Shown here: in pieces, positions 6,875 through 14,319 of the stretch
Layout: each line of letters starts with the position of its first letter
Numbering within the stretch: the stretch's first letter is position 1
Assembly (NCBI GenBank): GCA_002480935.1
Contig: DLDC01000188.1
Span: 6,065 to 20,417, forward strand
Direction of reading: 5' to 3'
DNA: 14,353 bases
Source: Prevotella sp. UBA7782
GTDB lineage: Bacteria; Bacteroidota; Bacteroidia; Bacteroidales; Bacteroidaceae
The notes under the pieces: generated by a model
Database searches by the model: none
The model's input: the letters and a program-made list of their open reading frames with translations, nothing else
Told to the model about the DNA's origin: nothing
Position numbers and translations under genes: made by a program

Positions 6875-7267
6875 ATGATGAAGAAGATTTTATTATCAGC
6901 TTTAATGATGGTGTCATTGGCCGTTATGCCGTCTATGGCACAGAGTGTTGAAACACAAAATAGTCAGAAGGCAAAGATAGTGAATGCTGGGAAATGCGCC
7001 AAGGCAGCCACATGCGTTGACCATAGCGCCAAGGCTGCTGCCTGCAATGCCAACGCTAAGGCATGCCAGGCAAGCAACACGCAGACCTGCTGCACGCAAG
7101 CCGACCAGAAAACAGCATGTACGGCCACACCATGCACGCAATCAGGCAAAGCAGCAACATGCACGCAAACGCACTGCACAAGCACAAAGGGCAAAACAAC
7201 CCAGTGTACAAACAAGACAAAATGCAAGAAAGCCGTAAAGAAAGCTACGGCTAAGAAGACTAATTGA
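6875..7267 (+). CDS. Small exported cysteine-, lysine- and threonine-rich repeat protein (unknown family)
   Basis: I do not recognise this protein. Residues 1-22 are a clear signal peptide (MMKK, then ILLSALMMVSLAVM, then PSMA with Q23 next). The mature part is about 108 residues. It has 12 Cys (41, 47, 57, 64, 72, 73, 82, 87, 96, 101, 111, 117), 18 Lys, no Arg, only 3 acidic residues, and no Phe, Tyr or Trp. The cysteines fall in six pairs. The clearest units are CTATPCTQSGKAAT, CTQTHCTSTKGKTTQ and CTNKTKC. The C-terminus is purely basic (KKAVKKATAKKTN). The composition suggests either a disulfide-braced periplasmic or secreted repeat protein, or an exported metal-binding, metallothionein-like protein; both are inferences. 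The frame stays open upstream to 6797, but the signal peptide and the promoter box fix the start at ATG 6875 (or 6878). It is a single-gene unit closed by a strong terminator. Confidence 0.8.
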   Translation: MMKKILLSALMMVSLAVMPSMAQSVETQNSQKAKIVNAGKCAKAATCVDHSAKAAACNANAKACQASNTQTCCTQADQKTACTATPCTQSGKAATCTQTHCTSTKGKTTQCTNKTKCKKAVKKATAKKTN

Positions 7268-7294
7268 TGAGCCGCACCGGCTATAAATACGCAT

Positions 7295-7336
7295 AAGCAG
7301 CGGACAGGAGAATACGCTCCGGCCCGCTGCTTTTTT
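7295..7336 (+). terminator. Intrinsic terminator of the Cys-rich protein gene
   Basis: AAGCAGCGG (7295-7303) pairs with CCGCTGCTT (7324-7332). An inner GGAG/CTCC stem (7307-7310 with 7317-7320) closes a six-base loop. The run of six T (7331-7336) completes a classic rho-independent terminator 28 bp after the stop codon. Confidence 0.88.
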
Positions 7337-7378
7337 ATATAAAATAAAGAAGGAGAGACGATGATAAGTGTAAAAAAT

Positions 7379-7408
7379 ACTATATGCTGGTATATACAAA
7401 CCTATAGT
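7379..7408. promoter_or_regulatory. 30-bp imperfect palindrome upstream of the susC promoter, candidate operator
   Basis: The 15-nt half ACTATATGCTGGTAT (7379-7393) matches the reverse complement of the other half, ATACAAACCTATAGT (7394-7408), at 12 of 15 positions. The centre is GTATATAC and the outer ends are ACTATA/TATAGT. It lies about 57 bp upstream of the proposed -33 box of susC. A smaller palindrome, TTCGT-ATAAA-ACGAA, follows directly at 7409-7423. There is no T-run, so this is not a terminator. A transcription-factor site is the simplest reading; which regulator binds it cannot be told from this window. Confidence 0.4.
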
Positions 7409-7465
7409 TTCGTATAAAACGAAGTGTTTATACATGTTAAATTCTTCATTTTACAGCATCGTTTC

Positions 7466-7496
7466 TTGGGTGTTTGCAAAAAAGTGCTTAAATTTG
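7466..7496 (+). promoter_or_regulatory. Putative susC-susD operon promoter
   Basis: TTG at 7466-7468, 20 bp, then TAAATTTG at 7489-7496, an exact TAnnTTTG match followed by C. The predicted start is near 7503, leaving an A-rich leader of about 115 nt before ATG 7619. The leader has no ribosome-binding sequence of the GGAGG kind, as usual in this phylum. Confidence 0.55.
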
Positions 7497-7618
7497 CGAT
7501 TGAAACAAAAGCCATCTGATAAAGAAACCTAAAAGTACCAAGATGCTGTTGGCACAAGATATTCTGTCAGAAACAACCTTAACAAACAACAAATCATAAA
7601 CTCTACAATTACAAAAGC

Positions 7619-10600
7619 ATGAATCACAAGAAAGTGAAAACCCAAACTAGTTGCCGAAAATCACTTCAGCGGCTAATGGTTCTTGGTTTGTTGACGGCGG
7701 GCTCTGTAGGAGCTTACGCCCAAAACAAAGTTACGGGAACCGTTGTAGATGCAAATGGCGAGCCTATTATAGGCGCGAGCGTGCAAGTGAAAGGCACCAA
7801 GACAGGTGCCGTAACCGATCTGGACGGTCACTTCACTATTAATAATGTGAAGGACGGTCAGGATCTTACCATTTCTTATGTGGGCTTTACCACACAGACA
7901 GTTACGCTGAAAGGCTCTGCTCCTGTAAATGTAACGTTGCAGGAAGACAACCAGACGCTCAACGACGTTGTGGTTATCGGCTACGGTTCGGTAAAGAAGA
8001 GCGACCTTACATCAGCCGTTTCTAAGATGAGCGGCGAGGCCATCAAAGACCGTCCGCTGGCACGTGCCGAGCAGGCATTGCAAGGACAGCTGGCCGGTGT
8101 GCAGACCCGTACCACATCAGGTGAGCCGGGCACAGACCTGCAAATACGTGTTCGTGGAGCCGCATCAGTGAATGCCAGCTCCGACCCGTTGTATGTTGTA
8201 GACGGTGTGCCTATGACATCCATCAGCTCGCTGAACCCTGCCGACATACAAAGCATGGAAGTGTTGAAGGACGCAGCATCGGCTGCCATCTACGGTTCGC
8301 GTGGTTCTAACGGTGTGGTTATCGTAACCACCAAGCGCGGAAAGAACGGAAAGCCGACCATAACGTTCAATGCCACTGTGGGCTTCCAGCGTCCGGAGAA
8401 GAAGCTCGACATTATGTCGGCTACCGAATGGATGGAGTTCAAGACCCGCTGGAACGATGCCAACTACCTGAAATATTGTAGTGAGCACGGCATTACAGGT
8501 GCCAGCATCAAGGACGATTCGGCTACCCGTCTGGCCAACGTGGGCATCAAGGCAGGCACAGCCAATGCAGGACTCTATGTCAACGACGACAGATGGTTCC
8601 AATATCTCAGCCCGGAGATGCAGGCATCACATACCTACAATGCCGATGCGGGCCAGCTGGCCCTGCTTGACTGGCAGGACGAGATGTTCCGCAGCGCTGC
8701 CATACAGAACTATGACGTGAGCGTGCAGGGCGGAACCGACAACCTCAACTATATGGTTTCGGGTGGCTACATGAAGCAAGACGGTCTGATTATCGGCACC
8801 GACTATCAGCGCATCACCTTCCGCTCAAAGGTTGAGAGCAAGATAAACAAGTATGTTACTGTAGGACTGAACCTTGCTCCTACCTATATCATAGCCAACA
8901 ACCAGGGCAAGGCCAATGGTAAGGACTCTGAGATACACCACATTCTGTCCGATACGCCAGTAGCAGAGCCCGATGCCGGCTACTATACCAACTCTGAAGG
9001 CCATAACATATACTTCTGGGCAGGCAGCAACGCCAGCTCACTGAAGATTATGGAGACCAACCTTGACCGCAAGCGCGACATGCGGCTGGAGGGCAATGCC
9101 TTCTTGCGCATCACGCCAATGGACGGCCTGAAGGTGGAATTCTCAGGTGCAACAACCTACTTCGACGAGGACCGCAGCGGCTACAGCTTCTCAGCAGCAG
9201 CCGGAACATGGGCAGAAGGCGAAGGCAAGCACTCTAGCGGACGCCACTTAACCCAGCGCCAGTGGACCACCTTGCTGCAAGCTTTGGCCAACTATGACAA
9301 GACCTTCGGCAAGCATGGTGTGAGCCTGATGGCCGGTGCGTCAACCGAGCAATCCAACATTGGCTCGTCTACCGACCAGTATTTCCAGAACAACTTCCCC
9401 AACGACGCCATTACAAAGTCGTTCGACGGAACCAAGCTCTCTGTGAAAACCAACCTCGTAACAGAGCTTACACCGAGCCGACTGACATCTTACTTCGGCC
9501 GTGCATCCTACAGCTACGACGACCGCTACATGCTTTCTGCATCACTGCGTGTTGATGGCGGCTCTGTGTTTGGAGCCGACCACAAGTGGGGAACATTCCC
9601 GGCAGTGAGCGGCGGCTGGATGATTTCGAAGGAAAAATTCTGGAAGAACAGCTCTATGGCATCATGGTGGGACACCTTCAAACTGCGCGCCAGCTTCGGT
9701 GTAACAGGTAACAACCAGATATCAAGCACCGCTGCTTACAGCACACTCACCAACGCCCTGTATGGCGGTTATGCCGGCTACTATGCCAACACAATAGCCA
9801 ACAAGGACCTGAGCTGGGAGAAGACCTACTCTACCGACATCGCTATGGACTTCGCATTCTTGAAGAACAGACTGCAGATGTCTCTGGACTGGTACACCAA
9901 GACCACCAAGGACCTGCTCTATCAAGTGCCTGTTGTAGGTGCATCTGGCTTCACCACAGCATGGGATAACCTGGGCGAGATAAAGAACTGGGGTCTTGAA
10001 ATGGAGCTTACCTCACACAACTTTGTAGGCAAGTTTAAGTGGGACACCAGCTTCAACATCTCTTATAACAAGAACAAAGTGGTGAGCCTGGGTACCGATG
10101 ACACGCCTATTTACTCAGGATTTAACGGTGTAGGCGACAACGGAAATACCTCTAACGTGCTCATGGTGGGCCATCCTGCCAACGCATTCTACATGATGCA
10201 CGCCATCGGCGTATGGAAGAACCAGGCCGAGATAGATGCTTATGCACAGGAGTGCGGCGTAAGCAAGCTGACCTTCAACGGCAAGAACACCATCAAGCCG
10301 GGCGACATCAAGTATGAAGACGTGAATCACGACGGCGACTACTCTTATACCAAAGACCGTGTGTTCTTGGGCCAGCCAACACCAAAGGTTACCTTCGGTC
10401 TTACCAACACCTTCGCATGGAAAGGCTTCGACGCCTCTCTGCTCATCACAGGTCAGTTTGGCGGCAAGATATACGGTGCACTGGGTCGTGCCATCGACCG
10501 TCCTTCTATGGGTGCAAAGAGCAATGTGATGGACTGCTGGACCAACGCTTGGTGGAGCGAGGATGAGGTTGGCGACGGAAAGACACCTTATATCCTGAGC

Positions 10601-10897
10601 ACCACAACAGGCGGTACTTGCGACTCTCGCTGGCTCTACAGCTCAGACTATGTGAGCCTGAAGAACTTCACCTTCGGCTATACCGTGCCTATGAAGAGCA
10701 ACTTCATCAAGAACCTGCGCTTCTTCGTGTCGCTGGAGAACCTTCTGCGCTACGACCACTACTACGAGGGCTACTCGCCTGAGGCTGCCAACACGGCCAA
10801 GAGCGGCGTACCCGGCGGTACAACAGCACTGGGTATCGACTATGGTGGCTACCCAACAGCAAAGTCATATAACTTAGGTGTAAACATTACTTTCTAA
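7619..10897 (+). CDS. SusC/RagA-family TonB-dependent outer-membrane transporter
   Basis: Imports oligosaccharides across the outer membrane using TonB energy, as the barrel under a SusD lid. Signal peptide 1-34 (LMVLGLLTAGSVGAYA, cut before Q35). A carboxypeptidase-regulatory-like beta domain follows (about 37-110, VTGTVVDANGEPIIGASV...). A SusC-type TonB-box region lies at about 115-125 (DVVVIGYGSVKKSD). The plug domain spans about 125-245, with IRVRGAASVN, DPLYVVDGVP and YGSRGSNGVVIVTTKRG. The remainder to 1092 is the 22-strand barrel, ending in a terminal Phe (LGVNITF), the outer-membrane assembly signal. Length (1092) and all hallmarks fit the family. susD follows after 17 bp. Pectic oligosaccharide, probably oligogalacturonide, is inferred as substrate from the PL22 lyase downstream and the pectin esterases upstream. 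Confidence 0.97.
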   Translation: MNHKKVKTQTSCRKSLQRLMVLGLLTAGSVGAYAQNKVTGTVVDANGEPIIGASVQVKGTKTGAVTDLDGHFTINNVKDGQDLTISYVGFTTQTVTLKGSAPVNVTLQEDNQTLNDVVVIGYGSVKKSDLTSAVSKMSGEAIKDRPLARAEQALQGQLAGVQTRTTSGEPGTDLQIRVRGAASVNASSDPLYVVDGVPMTSISSLNPADIQSMEVLKDAASAAIYGSRGSNGVVIVTTKRGKNGKPTITFNATVGFQRPEKKLDIMSATEWMEFKTRWNDANYLKYCSEHGITGASIKDDSATRLANVGIKAGTANAGLYVNDDRWFQYLSPEMQASHTYNADAGQLALLDWQDEMFRSAAIQNYDVSVQGGTDNLNYMVSGGYMKQDGLIIGTDYQRITFRSKVESKINKYVTVGLNLAPTYIIANNQGKANGKDSEIHHILSDTPVAEPDAGYYTNSEGHNIYFWAGSNASSLKIMETNLDRKRDMRLEGNAFLRITPMDGLKVEFSGATTYFDEDRSGYSFSAAAGTWAEGEGKHSSGRHLTQRQWTTLLQALANYDKTFGKHGVSLMAGASTEQSNIGSSTDQYFQNNFPNDAITKSFDGTKLSVKTNLVTELTPSRLTSYFGRASYSYDDRYMLSASLRVDGGSVFGADHKWGTFPAVSGGWMISKEKFWKNSSMASWWDTFKLRASFGVTGNNQISSTAAYSTLTNALYGGYAGYYANTIANKDLSWEKTYSTDIAMDFAFLKNRLQMSLDWYTKTTKDLLYQVPVVGASGFTTAWDNLGEIKNWGLEMELTSHNFVGKFKWDTSFNISYNKNKVVSLGTDDTPIYSGFNGVGDNGNTSNVLMVGHPANAFYMMHAIGVWKNQAEIDAYAQECGVSKLTFNGKNTIKPGDIKYEDVNHDGDYSYTKDRVFLGQPTPKVTFGLTNTFAWKGFDASLLITGQFGGKIYGALGRAIDRPSMGAKSNVMDCWTNAWWSEDEVGDGKTPYILSTTTGGTCDSRWLYSSDYVSLKNFTFGYTVPMKSNFIKNLRFFVSLENLLRYDHYYEGYSPEAANTAKSGVPGGTTALGIDYGGYPTAKSYNLGVNITF

Positions 10898-10914
10898 TAC
10901 AATCTAGACAAATC

Positions 10915-12546
10915 ATGAAATTCAGAAATATAATATTAATGGGAGCAGCAGTCATGCTGGGCTTCTCATCATGCAGCGACGACTATCTGAATACCCCTCC
11001 ACGTAACCAAATGTCGCCAGACGGATTCTATTCTACACCGTCACAATGCAACCAAGGCATTCTGGGCGTGTATGCCGACCTGCGCTACATCAGCGACTAT
11101 GAGTTCTGGATGATGTCGGAGGTGCGTTCTGACAATATGTGGGTTAACCCCCGTCCGAACGGCGAGCGTTCTTATTCAGAGATAGGTACGTTCCGCGCGA
11201 ATGCAACTGAAGTTACCTTTGAGCAGACTTGGAACGCATGGTATAAGCTCATCTATGATGCCAACGTAGCTCTGCAGAAGATAGACGCTGCAACATTCAC
11301 TAACGAGAATATCAAGAAGCAGTTCCTTGGCGAAGCTCACTTTTTGCGTGGCTGGGCTTACTTCGAGCTGGCACGTCTGTACGGAAACGTGCCTCTGATA
11401 CTGGAGCCCATGTCATCTAAGGACGCTAACAGCGTGAAGCAGACCGATGCCAAGACAGTCATCACGGGCACAGCCATCCCCGACCTGGAGTATGCCGTGC
11501 AGAATCTGCCTGAAAAGGGCAATATGGTAGACGGACTGGGAACTGCCGTAAAAGGACGCGCCGACAAGAGCGCAGCACAGGGCATGCTGGCCAGAGTATA
11601 TATGCAGCTGGCCGGATTCCCCTTCAACGACGCTGAGGCACAGGGCAAAGCCAAGACTTATCTTGAGCAGCTGCTGGCCAAGAAGTCGCAGTATTGGGCT
11701 CCCACCATCGAGGCTTGGCGCTCACAGTGGTTGCCCAGCAATGCCAACAAGTATTCGGTGTTCGCCATTCAGTATCGTTCGGGCGGTTCAGGCAACCCTG
11801 CCATCTTCGACATGAGCCCCGCTCTGCCTCCTTCGTACACGAGCATACGTATTTTCGGCAACGAGATTTATCCTAACAAGGCATTGCTCTATCAGTTTGA
11901 GCGCAAACAGAGCAACGGCAACAAAGACCTTCGCGGTGAGAACTACAGCTACATACACGGCTATGACAAGGAGAGCGCAGCTTATCCAACCTACTCACAG
12001 CAGTTTGAGGACGTTACAGTAGACGGTGTGACAACATCGCAGCAAGTGAATGCCATCAACTATAAGTACATGGCTTCTAAGCGCAAATGCAATGAGTTTG
12101 GCGTAGACGGAACCATAGAGAACAGCATGGTGGACTATTACGACTGGGCCGTTAACTATCCTGTTATCCGCATCGAAGACATGATGCTGCTCTATGCAGA
12201 GATACTCTGCAACGAGGGCGACATAGCAGGAGCTATGCAACAGGTTAACGAGATACGCAGCCGAGCCGGTGTAGACCTGCGTCCGACAAGCGGCATCAGC
12301 AAAGACGAGGCTACCAAGTACATCCGCCTGGAGCGTCAGCTTGAGCTCTTCGGTGAGGGCGTGCGTTGGTTCGACGAGGTGCGCTACGGCACATGGCAGC
12401 AAGACATCATCAACAAGTTCAACATCTACAACAATGTTGACGGAACAGATGTATCTTCAGTTGCCGACGGCCGCTACCTCTACCCCATCCCATCTAACCA
12501 GATGAGCATCGTTCCCGGCTTGTACACGCAGAACAAGGGCTACTAA
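10915..12546 (+). CDS. SusD/RagB-family glycan-binding surface lipoprotein
   Basis: Surface lipoprotein that captures glycan and caps the SusC barrel. The signal peptide ends in the lipobox GFSSC, with Cys20 as the lipidation site. The following S-D-D is an acidic surface-export type signal of Bacteroidota. SusD hallmarks include GEAHFLRGWAYFELARLYG (about 139-157) with NVPLIL after it, the NEIRSRAGV segment near 444-452, ERQLELFGEGVRWFDEVRYG (about 472-491), and the usual end YLYPIPSNQM...LYTQNKGY. The length of 543 residues is typical. The start is 17 bp after the susC stop, so the two are translationally close and co-transcribed. The aromatic contacts that set glycan specificity cannot be read from sequence alone; galacturonide binding is inferred from context. 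Confidence 0.96.
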   Translation: MKFRNIILMGAAVMLGFSSCSDDYLNTPPRNQMSPDGFYSTPSQCNQGILGVYADLRYISDYEFWMMSEVRSDNMWVNPRPNGERSYSEIGTFRANATEVTFEQTWNAWYKLIYDANVALQKIDAATFTNENIKKQFLGEAHFLRGWAYFELARLYGNVPLILEPMSSKDANSVKQTDAKTVITGTAIPDLEYAVQNLPEKGNMVDGLGTAVKGRADKSAAQGMLARVYMQLAGFPFNDAEAQGKAKTYLEQLLAKKSQYWAPTIEAWRSQWLPSNANKYSVFAIQYRSGGSGNPAIFDMSPALPPSYTSIRIFGNEIYPNKALLYQFERKQSNGNKDLRGENYSYIHGYDKESAAYPTYSQQFEDVTVDGVTTSQQVNAINYKYMASKRKCNEFGVDGTIENSMVDYYDWAVNYPVIRIEDMMLLYAEILCNEGDIAGAMQQVNEIRSRAGVDLRPTSGISKDEATKYIRLERQLELFGEGVRWFDEVRYGTWQQDIINKFNIYNNVDGTDVSSVADGRYLYPIPSNQMSIVPGLYTQNKGY

Positions 12547-12572
12547 AAAGTAACCAATCATTTGACATAAAG

Positions 12573-12616
12573 AAAGCACTGTCAATCCTGTATAAAAGGA
12601 ATGACGGTGCTTTTTT
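12573..12616 (+). terminator. Intrinsic terminator between susD and the PL22 lyase gene
   Basis: AAAGCACTGTCA (12573-12584) pairs with TGACGGTGCTTT (12602-12613) through 12 positions, one of them a G-U. An inner TCCT/AGGA stem is followed by the T-run at 12611-12616. It begins 26 bp after the susD stop and ends 21 bp before the next ATG. I see no promoter box between it and that gene, so the lyase is probably expressed by partial read-through at a lower level than susCD. Confidence 0.8.
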
Positions 12617-12637
12617 AACTTAAAACTATCTAATAAT

Positions 12638-13837
12638 ATGAAGAAGAAACAAATTATCACCATGGCTCTGGCCGTCTTTACGCTCAGCATGAATGGCCAA
12701 AACATCCCGACTATTGAAACAGGCAAGAACATGCCCAACCAATGGATAGACCGCGACACGGGTCACCGCGTGGTGCGACTCATCAATCGCAAGGGCGACA
12801 ACTCTAGTTTTTACTTTCACAACAATCCCTTTGTGGGCAACGAGATGGTATTCAACGGCAGCAACGGTGAGGGCAAGGAGCGTGATAGCCAGGTGTTTGC
12901 CGTCAACCTGAAGACAGGTGCCTACAGGCAGATAACCCACGAACCCTATCCGGTGAGAACAGAAATAGCATGCAACAAGACGCAAGAGATATTCTATCAG
13001 CATGCCGACAGTGTGTTTGCCATGAACATCATGAATGGCGAAAAACGGCTCATCACCGTGCTGAAGGCTAATAACGGACACGGCTCCATAGCCTGCGTGA
13101 ACTGCGACGGCACGCTGCTGGCAGGCACCTACAGCACGAAAGAGGAAGAAGAGCTGTTCCGTAAATATCCCGAACGACACGACTGGTTCAACATGCTGAC
13201 CGAACATCCCTACCAGAGATGGCTCTTCACCATAGACACCAAAACGGGCAAGGTGAACCGCTTCTATACAGAAGTGGCATGGCTCAACCACCTGCAGTTC
13301 TCACCCACAGACCCTGAGCTGCTCATGTTCTGCCATGAAGGGCAATGGCATAAGGTAGACCGCATCTGGACCATCAACGTCAGGGAGGGCAAACCCAGGC
13401 TCATGCATAAGCGCACCATGAACATGGAGATAGCCGGACACGAATGGTTCGGCAACCTGGGCAAGTATATATACTTTGATTTGCAGAAACCTAAATCGAA
13501 GAACTTCTTCGTAGGACGGGTTGACATCGCTACCGGTGAAGAGAAAGACTTTGCCATTAAACGTGAGGAATGGTCGGTACACTTCACCACGTCATGGGGC
13601 GAGAACTTCTTAATAGGTGATGGCGGAAGTCCCACATCCGTGGCTCACAACGACCAGAACCAATGGATTTTCCGCTTCGATTATGACGGTGACCATCTTA
13701 AGACCACCAAACTGGTGAACATGAAGAACCATGACTATCGCTTGGAGCCGAACGTTCACGTTACGCCGGACAACAAATGGGTTATTTTCAGGGCTAACTT
13801 CGAGGGTCATACCGACATGTATGCCGTTGAGCTATAG
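12638..13837 (+). CDS. Exported oligogalacturonate lyase (PL22 family)
   Basis: Cleaves short galacturonides, mainly di- and trisaccharides, by beta-elimination to give 4-deoxy-5-ketouronate, the entry to the KDG pathway. The fold is a seven-bladed beta-propeller, and 399 residues is the usual length plus a leader. Family blocks seen: TGHRVVRLINRKGDNSSFYF (41-60) with HNNPF next; NHLQFSPTDPELLMFCHEG (217-235); WHKVDRIW; GHEWF with His268; and LEPNVHVTPDNKWVIFRANF (369-388). His218, His233, His268 and His374 are candidates for the metal and catalytic site. Characterised enterobacterial members are cytoplasmic. Here residues 1-20 (KKKQIITMALAVFTLSMNG) look like a signal peptide, so a periplasmic enzyme is likely. 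It lies 91 bp after susD, beyond a terminator, and no surface-glycan-binding protein gene sits between them. Confidence 0.92.
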   Translation: MKKKQIITMALAVFTLSMNGQNIPTIETGKNMPNQWIDRDTGHRVVRLINRKGDNSSFYFHNNPFVGNEMVFNGSNGEGKERDSQVFAVNLKTGAYRQITHEPYPVRTEIACNKTQEIFYQHADSVFAMNIMNGEKRLITVLKANNGHGSIACVNCDGTLLAGTYSTKEEEELFRKYPERHDWFNMLTEHPYQRWLFTIDTKTGKVNRFYTEVAWLNHLQFSPTDPELLMFCHEGQWHKVDRIWTINVREGKPRLMHKRTMNMEIAGHEWFGNLGKYIYFDLQKPKSKNFFVGRVDIATGEEKDFAIKREEWSVHFTTSWGENFLIGDGGSPTSVAHNDQNQWIFRFDYDGDHLKTTKLVNMKNHDYRLEPNVHVTPDNKWVIFRANFEGHTDMYAVEL

Positions 13838-13875
13838 CACAATTCTGTTTCTAGACACAAGCAAACGCATTGAGA

Positions 13876-13901
13876 GGCATCCCGCAAGGATGCCCCTTTT
13901 T
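13876..13901 (+). terminator. Intrinsic terminator after the PL22 lyase gene
   Basis: GGCATCC (13876-13882), loop CGCAA, GGATGCC (13888-13894), then CCTTTTT (T-run 13897-13901). It is a compact, perfect 7-bp stem 38 bp after the stop codon, closing the polysaccharide-utilisation operon. Confidence 0.87.
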
Positions 13902-14276
13902 GTTTGGATGAACAACAAGTGCTATAAAAGTCTGGATAGAAACGAACTCAAAGAAAGCTTACAGTAGACCAAGAGGGCAGTGGATTGCAAAGCTTCATGG
14001 GCATAATGTAGAGCGCATCTTGCACATAAACGCACTCATCTACAATGCATTGCGTAGCATCTTCAGCTCATAAACCGGGTGAGATGTGGGTGAGATGTAG
14101 GTGGAATACCATCTATGACACCCTTACTTCTATCTTGTTGATATATAATGATTTAAGATTTGGGTGGAATGGGTGGAATATCTAAACCACATTTTTTTCT
14201 GATAGTGTGGTAAAAAGCGCAAAGCTAAGCAAAAAATATAATTTGATACAACGTCTTTCAACTACACAAGTTAAAT
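13902..14276. other. Non-coding region, about 375 bp
   Basis: No plausible gene on either strand; the frames are short and stop-rich. It contains the GGGTGRRAT repeats (14077-14179, listed separately) and an A+T-rich stretch from about 14190 to 14276. Nothing else stands out. A degraded remnant of a gene or mobile element is possible, but I cannot recognise one. Confidence 0.5.
14077..14179 (+). repeat. Five copies of a 9-nt G-rich motif (GGGTGRRAT) in two clusters
   Basis: GGGTGAGAT occurs at 14077-14085 and 14088-14096, then AGGTGGAAT at 14099-14107; these three are spaced 11 bp apart. GGGTGGAAT occurs at 14162-14170 and directly again at 14171-14179. The clusters are separated by 54 bp of A+T-rich DNA. 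No protein is encoded. Function unknown. Confidence 0.5.
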
Positions 14277-14310
14277 ATAAAAGCCGGAACTTTACTGTTC
14301 CGGCTTTTAT
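14277..14310 (-). terminator. Bidirectional hairpin terminator, probably for the tRNA on the - strand
   Basis: ATAAAAGCCGGAAC (14277-14290) and GTTCCGGCTTTTAT (14297-14310) form a perfect 14-bp stem with a 6-nt loop. The A-run on one side and T-run on the other let it stop transcription in either direction. It starts 10 bp beyond the 3' end of the tRNA, the expected place for that gene's terminator. Confidence 0.82.
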
Positions 14311-14319
14311 TCTGTGTGT

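Noticed and set aside
6875..7267. Homology of the Cys-rich protein to beetle antifreeze proteins (TCT-type repeats)
   Set aside because: The similarity is limited to Thr-Cys-Thr composition. The repeat length is 14-15 rather than 12 and the cysteine spacing differs.
7525..7535. AAACCTAAAAG shared between the leaders at 1-11 and 7525-7535
   Set aside because: An 11-base A-rich match between two places in a window this size is expected by chance.
12626..13291. A 221-codon open frame on the - strand over the PL22 gene
   Set aside because: It is antisense to conserved PL22 motifs and has no domain or plausible promoter. It is a codon-bias shadow.
13731..13967. A 78-codon + strand frame running past the PL22 stop
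   Set aside because: It overlaps the lyase in another frame and reads through the terminator hairpin at 13876-13901. It has no signal peptide or recognisable domain.
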